A DNA stretch of 43,465 nucleotides from Corynebacterium sp. (GTDB taxonomy: Bacteria > Actinomycetota > Actinomycetes > Mycobacteriales > Mycobacteriaceae): positions 38,783 to 82,247 of the forward strand of contig JAUMTX010000008.1 in assembly GCA_030530985.1 (NCBI GenBank), in the 5' to 3' direction. Every line of letters starts with the position of its first letter. The first letter of the stretch is position 1. A program made the translations under genes and the position numbers. This document shows positions 1 to 8,444 of this stretch, in pieces. The notes beneath the pieces were generated by a model that was not told where the DNA came from, ran no database searches, and worked only from the letters and a program-made list of their open reading frames with translations.

Positions 1-435
1 ATTTGAGGCCCAGCCGCCCGGATTTCTTATAATTTATTAAGCTTCCACTACTACTTTGCACTGTTTTGAATGCCAGCAACACCCAGACTCCCCTTAGGCA
101 ACTCACACCTTTCCAAGGCCTAATGTGGGAAAATTCACAATTGAATAATCATGCATTTTAAATTTAGAAAATGTCATTCTGTTTAAACAATTAATGATAT
201 TTATAAAGAGAAATACAAGGTCAGGCCATGCGCGAAGATCGCTCAAGATTAAAATGCGACAAATGTGAACTATGCAAGAATGTGCACACTAGTAACACGA
301 GTAACATTGCTGCTACGAAGCCTCTAAGCTGGCTTGACTTAGCTCCCTCCAAGATTTAAGCTAATTCTAAGTTGAAAATATAGATCGAAGGTTGCAAGGA
401 CTGAGCCTTCGACATTAGTCAAAGAAAGGCTCGCC
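1..435. other. Non-coding AT-rich upstream region
   Basis: No convincing gene is visible on either strand. The stretch from about 120 to 260 is strongly AT-rich. A TATAGA hexamer at 379-384 could be the -10 box of the following gene; a TTTAAG at 355-360 would be a weak -35 with an 18-bp spacer. TCGAAGG (385-391) and CCTTCGA (406-412) form a 7-bp stem with a 14-nt loop in the presumed 5' leader. The first bases may include the very end of a gene outside the window, but this cannot be decided. Confidence 0.5.
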
Positions 436-1461
436 ATGCGCACCATTCGTCCTATCGCCATGCTGAGCGGCAAGGCGATGCTCGCTAGCGCCATCGCACT
501 TGGTACTGCTAGCAGCTCGATTTTGATCCCTTCCTCTCACGCAGCGGAACTTCCTAGCGTATCCACCACTCTTAATAACATGCTCCGTTCGGCAGCTAAT
601 CGCCTGTCCACCGATGAGCGCTACGCTAGCCTCGACTCCACTTCCCGCGCTAACTATGCCAGCCAGATTCGCAGCCTGACCTGTGATGCAGACAGCCCTA
701 CCGCCATCAAGGACTGCACCACCAAGATCAATGTGATTCTTGCTCGCGCATATGCAACCGCGACCCTCTCTGAGCAGATTGCTCCTGCTAAGAAGCGCGT
801 TTCTGCCATGGTCTACCTGACCGACATGCAGCGCTCCCAGTATCTGACCCAGCTTAGCCAGGCAGTTACTGCTAATGCCGGTGACCAGATCTTCTCCGAT
901 AGCACCAATGCTGAAGTTAATGAGGCCCTTGCTGCTACCAATACCCCGTCTGTTGCAAATATTGTCTCTGACGCTGCCGCAGCTAACCTTGCTGCAGCTA
1001 AGACCACCGCATCCTCCTATATTCAGAGCTACGGTTCCCTGAATCGCGAACAGCGTAATAGCGCGATTAATGACATTAATAATGCCACCGATACTGATAC
1101 CGTAGTTCTGACCTTCCTGACTACAAGCCGCCAGGCAGTTGAGGCCACCACCAGCCTCACCACCTCCACCCAGGCCGGCCTGGTTGCTCTGATTAATTCC
1201 GAGTCCACCGCCGCTCTGCTTGAGTCCCCAAACTATAATGTGATTACCTCCATTGGTGACGAGGTCACCGAAGTGGTTCCAACTACCATTTCTGGCTATT
1301 CCAGCATCAACCAGAATGACAACACCACTCCACTCGAGAGTGTTGAGGGTGAGTCCACCAGCAAGGCCCCAGCATGGCTCTGGTACGTACTTGGTATTGG
1401 TGGCGTAGGCATCCTGGGTGCAATTCTGAGCACCTTTGCCAATAACGCGCTGCCACGCTAA
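436..1461 (+). CDS. Secreted, membrane-anchored surface protein with helical GA/FIVAR-like modules
   Basis: 341 residues. A signal peptide is visible: a charged start (RTIRP), a hydrophobic stretch at about 14-32, and an S-H-A cleavage motif ending near residue 36. The mature part is rich in Ala, Ser and Thr and looks all-helical. Three segments (about 47-105, 118-170, 188-240) share the pattern of three-helix GA/FIVAR modules seen in Ebh-like surface proteins; the clearest is the third, with SYGSLNREQRNSAINDINNA. There are only two cysteines (83 and 94), which could form a disulfide. A Ser/Thr/acidic linker (about 280-310) leads to one membrane helix (about 313-335) and a short ANNALPR end, so the protein probably stays in the cytoplasmic membrane facing outward. 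The start is supported by AAAGG seven bases upstream. The GA/FIVAR relation is judged by eye and the ligand is unknown; a role in binding host or matrix molecules would be inference. Confidence 0.75.
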   Translation: MRTIRPIAMLSGKAMLASAIALGTASSSILIPSSHAAELPSVSTTLNNMLRSAANRLSTDERYASLDSTSRANYASQIRSLTCDADSPTAIKDCTTKINVILARAYATATLSEQIAPAKKRVSAMVYLTDMQRSQYLTQLSQAVTANAGDQIFSDSTNAEVNEALAATNTPSVANIVSDAAAANLAAAKTTASSYIQSYGSLNREQRNSAINDINNATDTDTVVLTFLTTSRQAVEATTSLTTSTQAGLVALINSESTAALLESPNYNVITSIGDEVTEVVPTTISGYSSINQNDNTTPLESVEGESTSKAPAWLWYVLGIGGVGILGAILSTFANNALPR

Positions 1462-1502
1462 GACTAAAAGTCGAACCAACCAATCTAATTTTCAACTTTT
1501 CT

Positions 1503-1546
1503 TAGAGGCCCCGAAGCTTGCGCCCTGCAAGTTTACGGGGCCTCTA
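1503..1546. terminator. Strong hairpin after the surface-protein gene
   Basis: TAGAGGCCCCG (1503-1513) and CGGGGCCTCTA (1536-1546) form a perfect 11-bp stem, with CTTGC/GCAAG pairing further inside. No T-run follows on the + strand, so it is an atypical terminator; a second small hairpin (ACCCC/GGGGT) follows directly. Confidence 0.6.
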
Positions 1547-1675
1547 CCCCTATTCGGGGGTATTGATTCCACTTAACCCAAGTTTTATGGGAAACTATGA
1601 GAAACACAAATTTTAAATCTTAGAATGTCATCTTTAGGACATAATGTTTCTTGTTATTAGGGAGGAGAGTCAAGT

Positions 1676-2452
1676 ATGTATGCAGAAGAACGGCGACGCC
1701 AAATCGCCTCGCTGGCAGCTGTCTCGGGGCGAGTGAATGTATCAGACCTTGCTGAGCGTTTTGATGTAACTGCAGAAACCATTCGCCGTGATCTCGCCAT
1801 ACTCGACGATGAGGGCTCCGTTACCCGTATCCACGGCGGCGCTGTAGCCGCCCAGAACTTCCTCACCACAGAATATAGCCTGGAGGCCCGTGCACGCTCT
1901 GCACAGCCCGCTAAGCGCGCTATTGCCAAGGCAGCTCTGAAGTTCCTTCCAGAGCAAGGTGGCACTGTATTTATTGACTCCGGTACCAGTACCAGTGCGC
2001 TGGCTGAGGCCCTGGGTCGCGTCAGTATCTCCGATGATTATTATGTGACCACCAATTCCCTGCCTATCTCCCTGGCATTGGCCTCTGCAGGCTTGAGGAA
2101 TGTACAGCTGCTCGGCGGCACCGTGCGTGCCATTACCCAGGCCGTCGTTGGTGATACTGCCCTGCGCACCCTGGCCCTCCTGCGCGCTGATGTGGCCTTT
2201 ATTGGTACCAATGCTCTCACAGTGGACCATGGCCTCTCCACGGCCGACTCCCAGGAGGCTGCAGTGAAGCGCGCCATGATTATGAATGCCCGCAAGGTCG
2301 TCGTGCTCTGTGACTCCTCCAAGCTGGGCTGCGATTACCTCGTGAGCTTCTCCACCATTGATGATATTGACACTCTCATTACTGATGCCAATGCCCCATC
2401 CATCTTTGTGGACCAGCTTCGCTCCCACGGCATTGAGGTAATTCTCGTCTAG
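1676..2452 (+). CDS. sugR: DeoR-family transcriptional regulator SugR
   Basis: 258 residues, the normal length for SugR. The N-terminal winged helix-turn-helix is clear (FDVTAETIRRDLAILDDEG, about 28-46), followed by the RIHGGAV motif typical of DeoR proteins. The C-terminal sugar-phosphate sensor domain (about 75-250) has the D-S-G-T-S/T motif and the GTNAL and STADSQEA blocks. In C. glutamicum SugR represses ptsI, ptsH and sugar EII genes and is relieved by sugar phosphates; the resemblance and the location next to ptsI support the same name. The start has a strong GGGAGGAGA ribosome site. The upstream region has two 9-bp near-repeats, ATGGGAAAC (1587-1595) and ATGAGAAAC (1597-1605), one helical turn apart, a possible autoregulatory site. 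It faces ptsI tail to tail across terminators. Confidence 0.9.
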   Translation: MYAEERRRQIASLAAVSGRVNVSDLAERFDVTAETIRRDLAILDDEGSVTRIHGGAVAAQNFLTTEYSLEARARSAQPAKRAIAKAALKFLPEQGGTVFIDSGTSTSALAEALGRVSISDDYYVTTNSLPISLALASAGLRNVQLLGGTVRAITQAVVGDTALRTLALLRADVAFIGTNALTVDHGLSTADSQEAAVKRAMIMNARKVVVLCDSSKLGCDYLVSFSTIDDIDTLITDANAPSIFVDQLRSHGIEVILV

Positions 2453-2480
2453 TTTCAATACCTATTCATAGACATAGCAA

Positions 2481-2518
2481 AAGCCCGGCTCTCAATGAAT
2501 CTCATGAGAGCCGGGCTT
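2481..2518. terminator. Bidirectional terminator between sugR and ptsI
   Basis: AAGCCCGGCTCTCA (2481-2494) and TGAGAGCCGGGCTT (2505-2518) give a perfect 14-bp stem with a 10-nt loop. It lies 28 bp after sugR and can serve both convergent genes. Confidence 0.85.
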
Positions 2519-2561
2519 CATCGATCGTAAGCCCTGATAGGCCTACTACGCTTATCGGGCC

Positions 2562-2586
2562 CTAATAGGCCTACAAGGCCTATTAG
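2562..2586. terminator. Hairpin overlapping the ptsI stop codon
   Basis: CTAATAGGCCT (2562-2572), a 3-nt loop and AGGCCTATTAG (2576-2586) form a perfect 11-bp stem that includes the TAA stop of ptsI. It has no T-run; it may add to termination or protect the 3' end of the ptsI mRNA. Inference only. Confidence 0.5.
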
Positions 2587-4277
2587 CCGTTGATGATCTT
2601 GCGTACGGCGTCGCGTGCCTCGGTTGCACCTTCGGCGTCGAGAGCAGCTTCAGCAGCCTTAACACAGGTCTCGAAGTCAACAGCTGCCAGCTGTGCACCA
2701 ACACCAGCAATAGCGGTGGATGCAGCGGACAGGGAGTTAACGCCCAGACCGGTCAGAACGCAAGCGAGCAATGGGTCAGCAGCAGCCTCACCACAAACAC
2801 CAACAGCGGTGTCGTACTTCTTGCCGGAGTCACAGGTCATCTTGATCAGACGCAGGACAGCTGGCTGCCATGGGTCGGTCAGGTATGCAAGCTGTGGGCT
2901 CATACGGTCAGCAGCCATGGTGTACTGGGTAAGGTCATTGGTGCCGATGGACACGAAGTCCAGGTGAGGCATGATCTTATCAGCCATCAGGGAAGCGGCA
3001 GGAACCTCAATCATGGCGCCGGCAACAAGGCCGCGCTCCTGGCAGAGACCAGCGAACCATGCAGCCTCACGAGCGGTAGCAACCATAGGTGCCATAACCC
3101 AGGTAGGAGCGCCCTTAGCCTCACGGCCGAGGTCATTAGCAGCCTTAGCAATAGCGTCGAGCTGGCGGGTCAGAAGTGGCTCATTGGCACGAGCAACACG
3201 CAGACCACGAACACCCAGAGCAGGGTTCATCTCATCAGCCATGGAAGCGAAGGCAACTGGCTTATCGGAACCAGCGTCGAGGGAACGAACAACAACCTTG
3301 GACTCAGGGAACTGCTCGAGAACCTTCTTGTATACCTCAGCCTGCTCGTCGACAGATGGCTCCTCAGTTGCGGAGAGGAAGCACATCTCGGTACGGAACA
3401 GACCAATACCCTCAGCCTGGGTGGAAGCAGCCTGGCGGGCAGCATTGCCATCCTGGACGTTAGCCAGCAGCTGAACGCGGTGGCCGTCCTTGGTCTGAGC
3501 TGGGCCACGCCACTGAGCAACACGCTCAGCAACGAGACGGTAATCAGAAACCGCACGCTGTGCGAGCTCTGGGTCAGCGCCGAGGGTGATGGTACCCAGG
3601 GAGCCGTCAACCATTACCTTATCGCCAGCCTTGATATCGCGAAGCTTGTTACCAACAGCAACGATACAAGGAACGTTGAGCTGACGAGCAAGAATAGCGG
3701 TGTGGCTGGTTGGACCACCGAGCTCAGTTACGAGAGCACGGAAGTAGTTGGTGTCCAGAGCAGCAGTATCTGCTGGGCTCAGGTCATCAGCAAAAAGAAC
3801 AACCTCACGGTCAACCTGTGGAAGACCTGGCTCTGGCTCGCCACGGAGCTCAGCGATAACACGGTCACGGATATCGCGAAGATCAGTGACGCGCTCAGCC
3901 ATAACGCCACCAGCAGCCTCAAACATAGAGATGAACTTGGTGGTAGCTGCAACCACAGCATAATCAGCTGGGTGGCCGGAGCTTACGTTCTTCTTGACAG
4001 CCTTACGCCAGCCACGGTCACGCAGCATACCGGCGGTCGCATTCAAGATCTCCTTGGCATGACCTTCGGCATTGGCAGAACGCTCTGCCAGACGCTCAGC
4101 AACTACATTCGCGGCAGCCTCGAACTTTTCGAATTCTGCATCGCGCAAATCTTCTGCAACAACGGCACCGGCACTGGGCAACTCCGGACGTGGAGAAATC
4201 CAAACAGCTTCTGCATAGCTGATACCTGGCACTACGGCAGTGCCCTTAATGACGGTGTCATGAGTCACGTTACTCAA
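2583..4277 (-). CDS. ptsI: PTS enzyme I (phosphoenolpyruvate-protein phosphotransferase)
   Basis: 564 residues, full length for EI. It takes phosphate from phosphoenolpyruvate and passes it to HPr, feeding all PTS permeases in the cytoplasm. The phosphohistidine is His192 in the GGPTSHTAILARQ motif. The C-terminal PEP-binding barrel carries GLFRTEMCF, the SIGTNDLTQYT block and the GVCGEAA motif with the conserved cysteine. The start is a TTG codon (complement of 4275-4277) with GAGGAAGG nine bases upstream; no better ATG is available. Transcribed away from fruR, it shares with it a short control region holding the TTGGAAAA boxes. HPr, its partner, is encoded at 8445-8714, beyond the fructose genes. 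Confidence 0.96.
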   Translation of the reverse strand: MSNVTHDTVIKGTAVVPGISYAEAVWISPRPELPSAGAVVAEDLRDAEFEKFEAAANVVAERLAERSANAEGHAKEILNATAGMLRDRGWRKAVKKNVSSGHPADYAVVAATTKFISMFEAAGGVMAERVTDLRDIRDRVIAELRGEPEPGLPQVDREVVLFADDLSPADTAALDTNYFRALVTELGGPTSHTAILARQLNVPCIVAVGNKLRDIKAGDKVMVDGSLGTITLGADPELAQRAVSDYRLVAERVAQWRGPAQTKDGHRVQLLANVQDGNAARQAASTQAEGIGLFRTEMCFLSATEEPSVDEQAEVYKKVLEQFPESKVVVRSLDAGSDKPVAFASMADEMNPALGVRGLRVARANEPLLTRQLDAIAKAANDLGREAKGAPTWVMAPMVATAREAAWFAGLCQERGLVAGAMIEVPAASLMADKIMPHLDFVSIGTNDLTQYTMAADRMSPQLAYLTDPWQPAVLRLIKMTCDSGKKYDTAVGVCGEAAADPLLACVLTGLGVNSLSAASTAIAGVGAQLAAVDFETCVKAAEAALDAEGATEARDAVRKIING

Positions 4278-4349
4278 TTTGGAATACCTTCCTCACTAGT
4301 GTTTCGTAACCAATCTACCACGCTTTGAGCAAGAGGCTCGGAAGGACTA

Positions 4350-4401
4350 TTGGAAAAATTTTCCAAATGTGTTGGAAAACACACAACAAAATATTGGAAA
4401 A
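4350..4401. promoter_or_regulatory. Three phased TTGGAAAA boxes, probable DeoR-type operators
   Basis: TTGGAAAA occurs at 4350-4357, 4372-4379 and 4394-4401, exactly 22 bp apart (about two helical turns). The first is half of a perfect 17-bp palindrome, TTGGAAAA-A-TTTTCCAA (4350-4366). The array fills the space between ptsI and fruR and lies just before the likely fruR -10 (TTTAAT, 4428-4433). DeoR-family proteins often bind repeated short sites, so FruR or SugR is the likely reader. Which one, and on which promoter, is inference. Confidence 0.65.
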
Positions 4402-4471
4402 CCCACATTTATCCTTTGCGAGTGTGGTTTAATAGACAGTGACGGACAAAACACTACAACAGGAGGTGAGT

Positions 4472-5242
4472 ATGTTCACAGTACACGACCGTCGGAAGGA
4501 GATTATCTCCCTCATTCATGGCAGCGGCCATGCTGAAGTTACCGAACTTTCAGAGCGTTTTGACGTCACCGCAGAAACAATCCGACGGGATCTCAAAGCC
4601 CTAGAGGCTGAGGGGCTTGTGTCGCGCGTCCACGGAGGTGCAGTTCCACAGTCTGCTACCCCAGACCGCCCATTTAGGGAATCTGAGCAAAAGCAGATTG
4701 TGGAGAAAACCACTATCGCTAGTTTAGCGGTAGACCTGCTGCCCCACGACGTGTGCAGTATCTTCCTTGATTCGGGTACAACTACAGCCCGCTTTGCAGA
4801 AGAGATTGTGCGCCGATATGACGGGCAGCCGTGGACCATTGTGACTAATTCCCTGCCGGCAGCAGTGATTCTTGCTGAAGGCAGTGTGCCGAATGTGCAC
4901 ATTTTGGGAGGCACAATGAAAACCGTCACTCGTGCTGTGATCGGCAATCAGGTGGTAGAAGCAATTGGAAACATGAGGGCAGACTTTGCCTTTATGGGCA
5001 CCAATGGACTCACCGAGGCCCATGGCCTTTCTACCCCTGATATGGCTGAGGCCAGTGTGAAACGAGCCATGGTTGAAGCAGCCCAGAGCACCGTGGTGCT
5101 TTGTGACTCCTCCAAGTGTGGCAAGGAGTTCCTCGTGACGTTCAGTGACCTCGATGCTATTGACATTGTCGTTACTGATCAGAACTTGGACCCAGAATTC
5201 CAAGCATTATTCAAGAACTACAACATCAAGGTGGTCAATTAA
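4472..5242 (+). CDS. fruR: DeoR-family regulator of the fructose PTS (FruR)
   Basis: 256 residues. Winged helix-turn-helix at the N-terminus (FDVTAETIRRDLKALEAEG) followed by RVHGGAV, then a sugar-phosphate sensor domain with LDSGTTTARFAEE, the FMGTNGL block and CDSSKCG. It is closely related to SugR at 1676-2452 but clearly a separate paralog. The start chosen is ATG 4472, preceded by a near-perfect AGGAGGTGA ribosome site; an in-frame GTG at 4439 would add eleven residues but has no such site. The stop overlaps the fruK start by one base (TAATG), so the two are translationally coupled. In C. glutamicum the gene in this position controls the fruR-fruK-ptsF operon and affects ptsI and ptsH; the phased TTGGAAAA boxes upstream fit autoregulation. 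Confidence 0.88.
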   Translation: MFTVHDRRKEIISLIHGSGHAEVTELSERFDVTAETIRRDLKALEAEGLVSRVHGGAVPQSATPDRPFRESEQKQIVEKTTIASLAVDLLPHDVCSIFLDSGTTTARFAEEIVRRYDGQPWTIVTNSLPAAVILAEGSVPNVHILGGTMKTVTRAVIGNQVVEAIGNMRADFAFMGTNGLTEAHGLSTPDMAEASVKRAMVEAAQSTVVLCDSSKCGKEFLVTFSDLDAIDIVVTDQNLDPEFQALFKNYNIKVVN

Positions 5243-6207
5243 TGATTGTCACTCTGACTCCCAATCCCAGTATCGATCAGACACTGAGTTTGGGTGAGGA
5301 ACTAGGACGCGGCACTGTGCAGCGTCTGAGTAAGGTCACCAGTGTTGCCGGCGGCAAGGGCGTGAATGTTAGTCACGTCGCCAAGCTAGCAAATGTTGAT
5401 ACTGTGGCTCTCTTCCCAGCCCAGGCGGGCGACCCATTCGTGGGTCTGGTGGAAGAGGACGGTATTCCATACAAGGCAACTCTTCAGACCGGGCTCGTAC
5501 GCACCAATGTGACCATTACTGAGCCTGATGGTACAACCACCAAGCTCAATGGCCCAGGCCACGAACTCGATGAGGCCGCCCAGGAAGATCTCCTGGCACA
5601 GCTTCTTGAGGCCGCTAAGAACGCATCTTGGGTTGTGCTCGCAGGTTCCCTGCCACCAGGACTGCCAACTGACTGGTACTCCACCGCAGTTGCTGCCCTG
5701 CGTGAAGCATATCCCGAACTTCCAATTGCAGTGGACACCTCTGATGCTCCACTCATCGCCCTGGGCGAAAACCTGGATAAGGTCGGCCCAACCATTATGA
5801 AGCCAAATGGCTTGGAGCTTGGCCAGCTTGTTGGCCTGGATGGCGCTGAGTTGGAAGCAGAGGCTGAAAAGGGCAATTACACCCCCGTTTTGGAGGCAGC
5901 CAAGCCGCTGCTGACCAAGAAGGTGGATGAATTGCTCGTCACCCTGGGTGGCGCCGGCGCAGTCCTCGTAACCAAGGAGGGCTCCTGGATTGCCAACCCT
6001 GCACCAATCACCGTGGTTTCCACAGTTGGTGCCGGTGACTGCACCCTGGCTGGTTATGTACTAGGTCGCGCCCGTGGTCTTGACCACGCTGACGCCTTGG
6101 CACAGGCAGTGGGCTACGGCTCCGCTGCAGCTAGCCTTCCCGGGACCACCATCCCAACCCCTGACATTATCAACGCGGCTGGCGCCACCGTGCGCAGCCT
6201 CGCATAA
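5242..6207 (+). CDS. fruK: 1-phosphofructokinase
   Basis: 321 residues, a typical PfkB-family (ribokinase fold) sugar kinase. It phosphorylates fructose 1-phosphate, the product of FruA, to fructose 1,6-bisphosphate with ATP, feeding glycolysis. The NPSIDQT start and GGKGVNVSH motif (about 37-45) are the PfkB substrate signature. The second signature TVGAGDCTLAGY holds the catalytic base Asp266. The ATG overlaps the fruR stop by one base. It lies 35 bp before fruA, so fruR-fruK-fruA form one operon in the usual corynebacterial order. Confidence 0.94.
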   Translation: MIVTLTPNPSIDQTLSLGEELGRGTVQRLSKVTSVAGGKGVNVSHVAKLANVDTVALFPAQAGDPFVGLVEEDGIPYKATLQTGLVRTNVTITEPDGTTTKLNGPGHELDEAAQEDLLAQLLEAAKNASWVVLAGSLPPGLPTDWYSTAVAALREAYPELPIAVDTSDAPLIALGENLDKVGPTIMKPNGLELGQLVGLDGAELEAEAEKGNYTPVLEAAKPLLTKKVDELLVTLGGAGAVLVTKEGSWIANPAPITVVSTVGAGDCTLAGYVLGRARGLDHADALAQAVGYGSAAASLPGTTIPTPDIINAAGATVRSLA

Positions 6208-6242
6208 AGTCCTGTCGATACCTTTTATTAGGGAGAACCCCC

Positions 6243-8255
6243 ATGAGTAATGATGTCATTACCCCAGAGCTCGTCGCTCTTGACGTCGATTTTGGCGCTA
6301 CGCCACAAGAAGTCATCCCACAGCTCGCACAGAAGCTCGTTGATGCCGGTCGTGCATCCGACGTTAATGTGCTCTCTGCTGATGCCCTTGCCCGTGAGGC
6401 AAAGTCCGGTACCGGCGTGCCAGGTGGCATTGCAATTCCTCACTGCCGCTCTGAAGCTGTGAGCATCCCAACCCTGGGCTTTGCTCGCCTCTCTCAGAAG
6501 GCTGACTTCTCCGGCCCAGATGGCGCCGCTGATATTGTCTTCCTCATTGGCGCCCCAGCTGGTGGCGGCAAGGAGCACCTGAAGATCCTCTCCAAGCTGG
6601 CCCGTGCGCTGGTGAAGAAGGACTTCGTTGAGTCCCTGCGTAATGCAGCGACCGAACAGGAAGTTGTTGACCTCGTTCTTGGTGTTGTCAATGCTAAGCC
6701 AGCATCTGCCAACCCAACCGCAAAGGCAGCCGAGGGTGTTAAGGCCTTTAATATTGTGGCCATCACCGCCTGCCCAACCGGTATTGCTCACACCTACATG
6801 GCTGCAGACGCCCTGACTCAGGCCGCTGCAGAAATGGACAATGTGAACCTCTCCGTGGAGCCACAGGGCTCCTCCAAGGTTGTGCCTCTCGACGATGACA
6901 TTGTGAAGAACGCTGATGCCGTTATCTTCGCTACCGACGTCGGAGTTCGCGATAAGGAGCGTTTTGCTGGCAAGCCAGTAATCGAGTCCGGTGTGAAGCG
7001 TGGCATCAACGAGCCAAAGAAGATGCTCGAAGAAGCTATTGCTGCTGCACAGAACCCTAATGCTCGCCGTGTTCCTGCCGGTGGCGGTGCTGCTGATTCC
7101 AACCCAGAAGCCGAGGGCGCACAGCTCGGCTGGGGCAAGCGCACCCAGCAGGCAGTCATGACCGGTGTTTCCTACATGGTTCCATTCGTCGCTGCCGGTG
7201 GTCTTCTCTTGGCCCTGGGCTTCCTCTTCGGTGGCTATGACATGGCCAATGGTTACAAGGACATTGTCGCTGACTACTCCTTGACCAACCTCCCTGGCCA
7301 CACTGTTGGCGATATGACCTTTGATCGCTCCGGCTTCCTGCTCTACTTTGGCGCTGTGCTCTTCGCCATTGGTCAGGCTGCTATGGGCTTCGTGGTCGCT
7401 GCCCTCTCCGGCTATATTGCCTTCGCTCTCGCCGGCCGCCCTGGTATCGCACCAGGCTTCGTCGGTGGCGCTATCTCTGTGACCATTGGTGCTGGCTTCA
7501 TCGGTGGTCTGGTGACCGGTATTCTCGCCGGCCTGATTTGTATGTGGATTGGTAACTGGGCGGTACCTCGTATTGTTCAGTCCCTGATGCCAGTGGTTAT
7601 CATCCCACTGCTTGGTTCCCTGCTGACCGGTCTTCTCATGTACCTGCTGCTCGGTCGTCCACTGGCCGCCATTATGAATGGCCTCCAGGATTGGCTCGGC
7701 GGTATGTCCGGCTCCTCCGCTGTTCTTCTCGGTATCATCCTCGGTCTCATGATGTGCTTCGACCTCGGTGGTCCTGTGAACAAGGCTGCGTACCTCTTCG
7801 GTACCGCTTCCCTCTCCAACGGTGGTGAGGCTGATATGAAGATCATGGCTGCTGTTATGGCTGCCGGTATGGTTCCACCAATCGCCCTGTCTGTTGCTAC
7901 CTTTGTCCGCAAGAACCTCTTCACCCCTGCTGAGCAGGAAAATGGTAAGAGCTCCTGGCTGCTGGGCCTCGCCTTCATCTCTGAGGGTGCTATCCCATTC
8001 GCCGCTGCTGACCCATTCCGCGTTATCCCATCCATGATGGTTGGTGGCGCTGTGACCGGTGCAATGACCATGGCTCTGGGCGTTGGCTCCCGTGCCCCTC
8101 ACGGTGGTCTCTTCGTCTTCTTCGCTATCAACCCATTCTGGGGCTTCCTCCTCGCAATCATCGTGGGTACCGCCGTGGCTGCCGGCCTGGTTATCACCCT
8201 CAAGTCTGTGTGGAAGCGCGATAAGGTTGCTACCAAGGAACCAGCTGCTGCTTAA
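6243..8255 (+). CDS. fruA: PTS fructose-specific EIIABC permease
   Basis: 670 residues with domain order IIA-IIB-IIC, as in corynebacterial PtsF. The IIA domain (about 1-150) has the phosphohistidine His67 in GGIAIPHCRS. The IIB domain (about 167-265) has the phosphocysteine Cys177 in VAITACPTGIAHTYMAA. The IIC membrane domain (about 295-655) has many hydrophobic helices and the conserved GxxxPFVAAGG and FDLGGPVNKAA blocks. It imports fructose and phosphorylates it on carbon 1 using phosphate from HPr. GGGAGAA precedes the ATG. A long stem-loop and then ptsH follow, so part of the transcription may run on into ptsH. Confidence 0.95.
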   Translation: MSNDVITPELVALDVDFGATPQEVIPQLAQKLVDAGRASDVNVLSADALAREAKSGTGVPGGIAIPHCRSEAVSIPTLGFARLSQKADFSGPDGAADIVFLIGAPAGGGKEHLKILSKLARALVKKDFVESLRNAATEQEVVDLVLGVVNAKPASANPTAKAAEGVKAFNIVAITACPTGIAHTYMAADALTQAAAEMDNVNLSVEPQGSSKVVPLDDDIVKNADAVIFATDVGVRDKERFAGKPVIESGVKRGINEPKKMLEEAIAAAQNPNARRVPAGGGAADSNPEAEGAQLGWGKRTQQAVMTGVSYMVPFVAAGGLLLALGFLFGGYDMANGYKDIVADYSLTNLPGHTVGDMTFDRSGFLLYFGAVLFAIGQAAMGFVVAALSGYIAFALAGRPGIAPGFVGGAISVTIGAGFIGGLVTGILAGLICMWIGNWAVPRIVQSLMPVVIIPLLGSLLTGLLMYLLLGRPLAAIMNGLQDWLGGMSGSSAVLLGIILGLMMCFDLGGPVNKAAYLFGTASLSNGGEADMKIMAAVMAAGMVPPIALSVATFVRKNLFTPAEQENGKSSWLLGLAFISEGAIPFAAADPFRVIPSMMVGGAVTGAMTMALGVGSRAPHGGLFVFFAINPFWGFLLAIIVGTAVAAGLVITLKSVWKRDKVATKEPAAA

Positions 8256-8296
8256 GCGAAATCCCCTTGCTTAAGAACAACCACATAAACTAATTA

Positions 8297-8350
8297 CAAC
8301 CGACTATAGAACTGGCAATTATCTAGATTTGCTGGTACTATGGTCGGTTG
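8297..8350 (+). promoter_or_regulatory. Long stem-loop between fruA and ptsH
   Basis: CAACCGACTATAG (8297-8309) pairs with CTATGGTCGGTTG (8338-8350): 13 bp with one G-U pair in RNA. Inside, GGCAA and TTGCT can extend the hairpin. There is no T-run after it, so it is not a standard terminator; it may attenuate or process the fru mRNA before ptsH, or serve as a protein-binding palindrome. Confidence 0.5.
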
Positions 8351-8359
8351 AGTAGTGAG

Positions 8360-8383
8360 GAAGGCTAGTTGCGAAGGCTAGTT
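8360..8383 (+). repeat. Tandem 11-bp direct repeat upstream of ptsH
   Basis: GAAGGCTAGTT occurs at 8360-8370 and again at 8373-8383 (13-bp period), between the stem-loop and the ptsH start. It could be a paired regulator site; no known motif is recognised. Confidence 0.5.
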
Positions 8384-8444
8384 ACCCTATCCCCTAGCTT
8401 CATTCTCACTCTGCCCCTAAACGCAATTAAGAAAGGACCATTAC

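Noticed and set aside
2964..4328. A 454-codon open frame antisense to ptsI.
   Set aside because: ptsI is certain on the other strand; the + strand product has no recognisable features.
6228..8102. A long open frame antisense to fruA.
   Set aside because: No motifs and unusual composition; fruA has intact IIA, IIB and IIC signatures.
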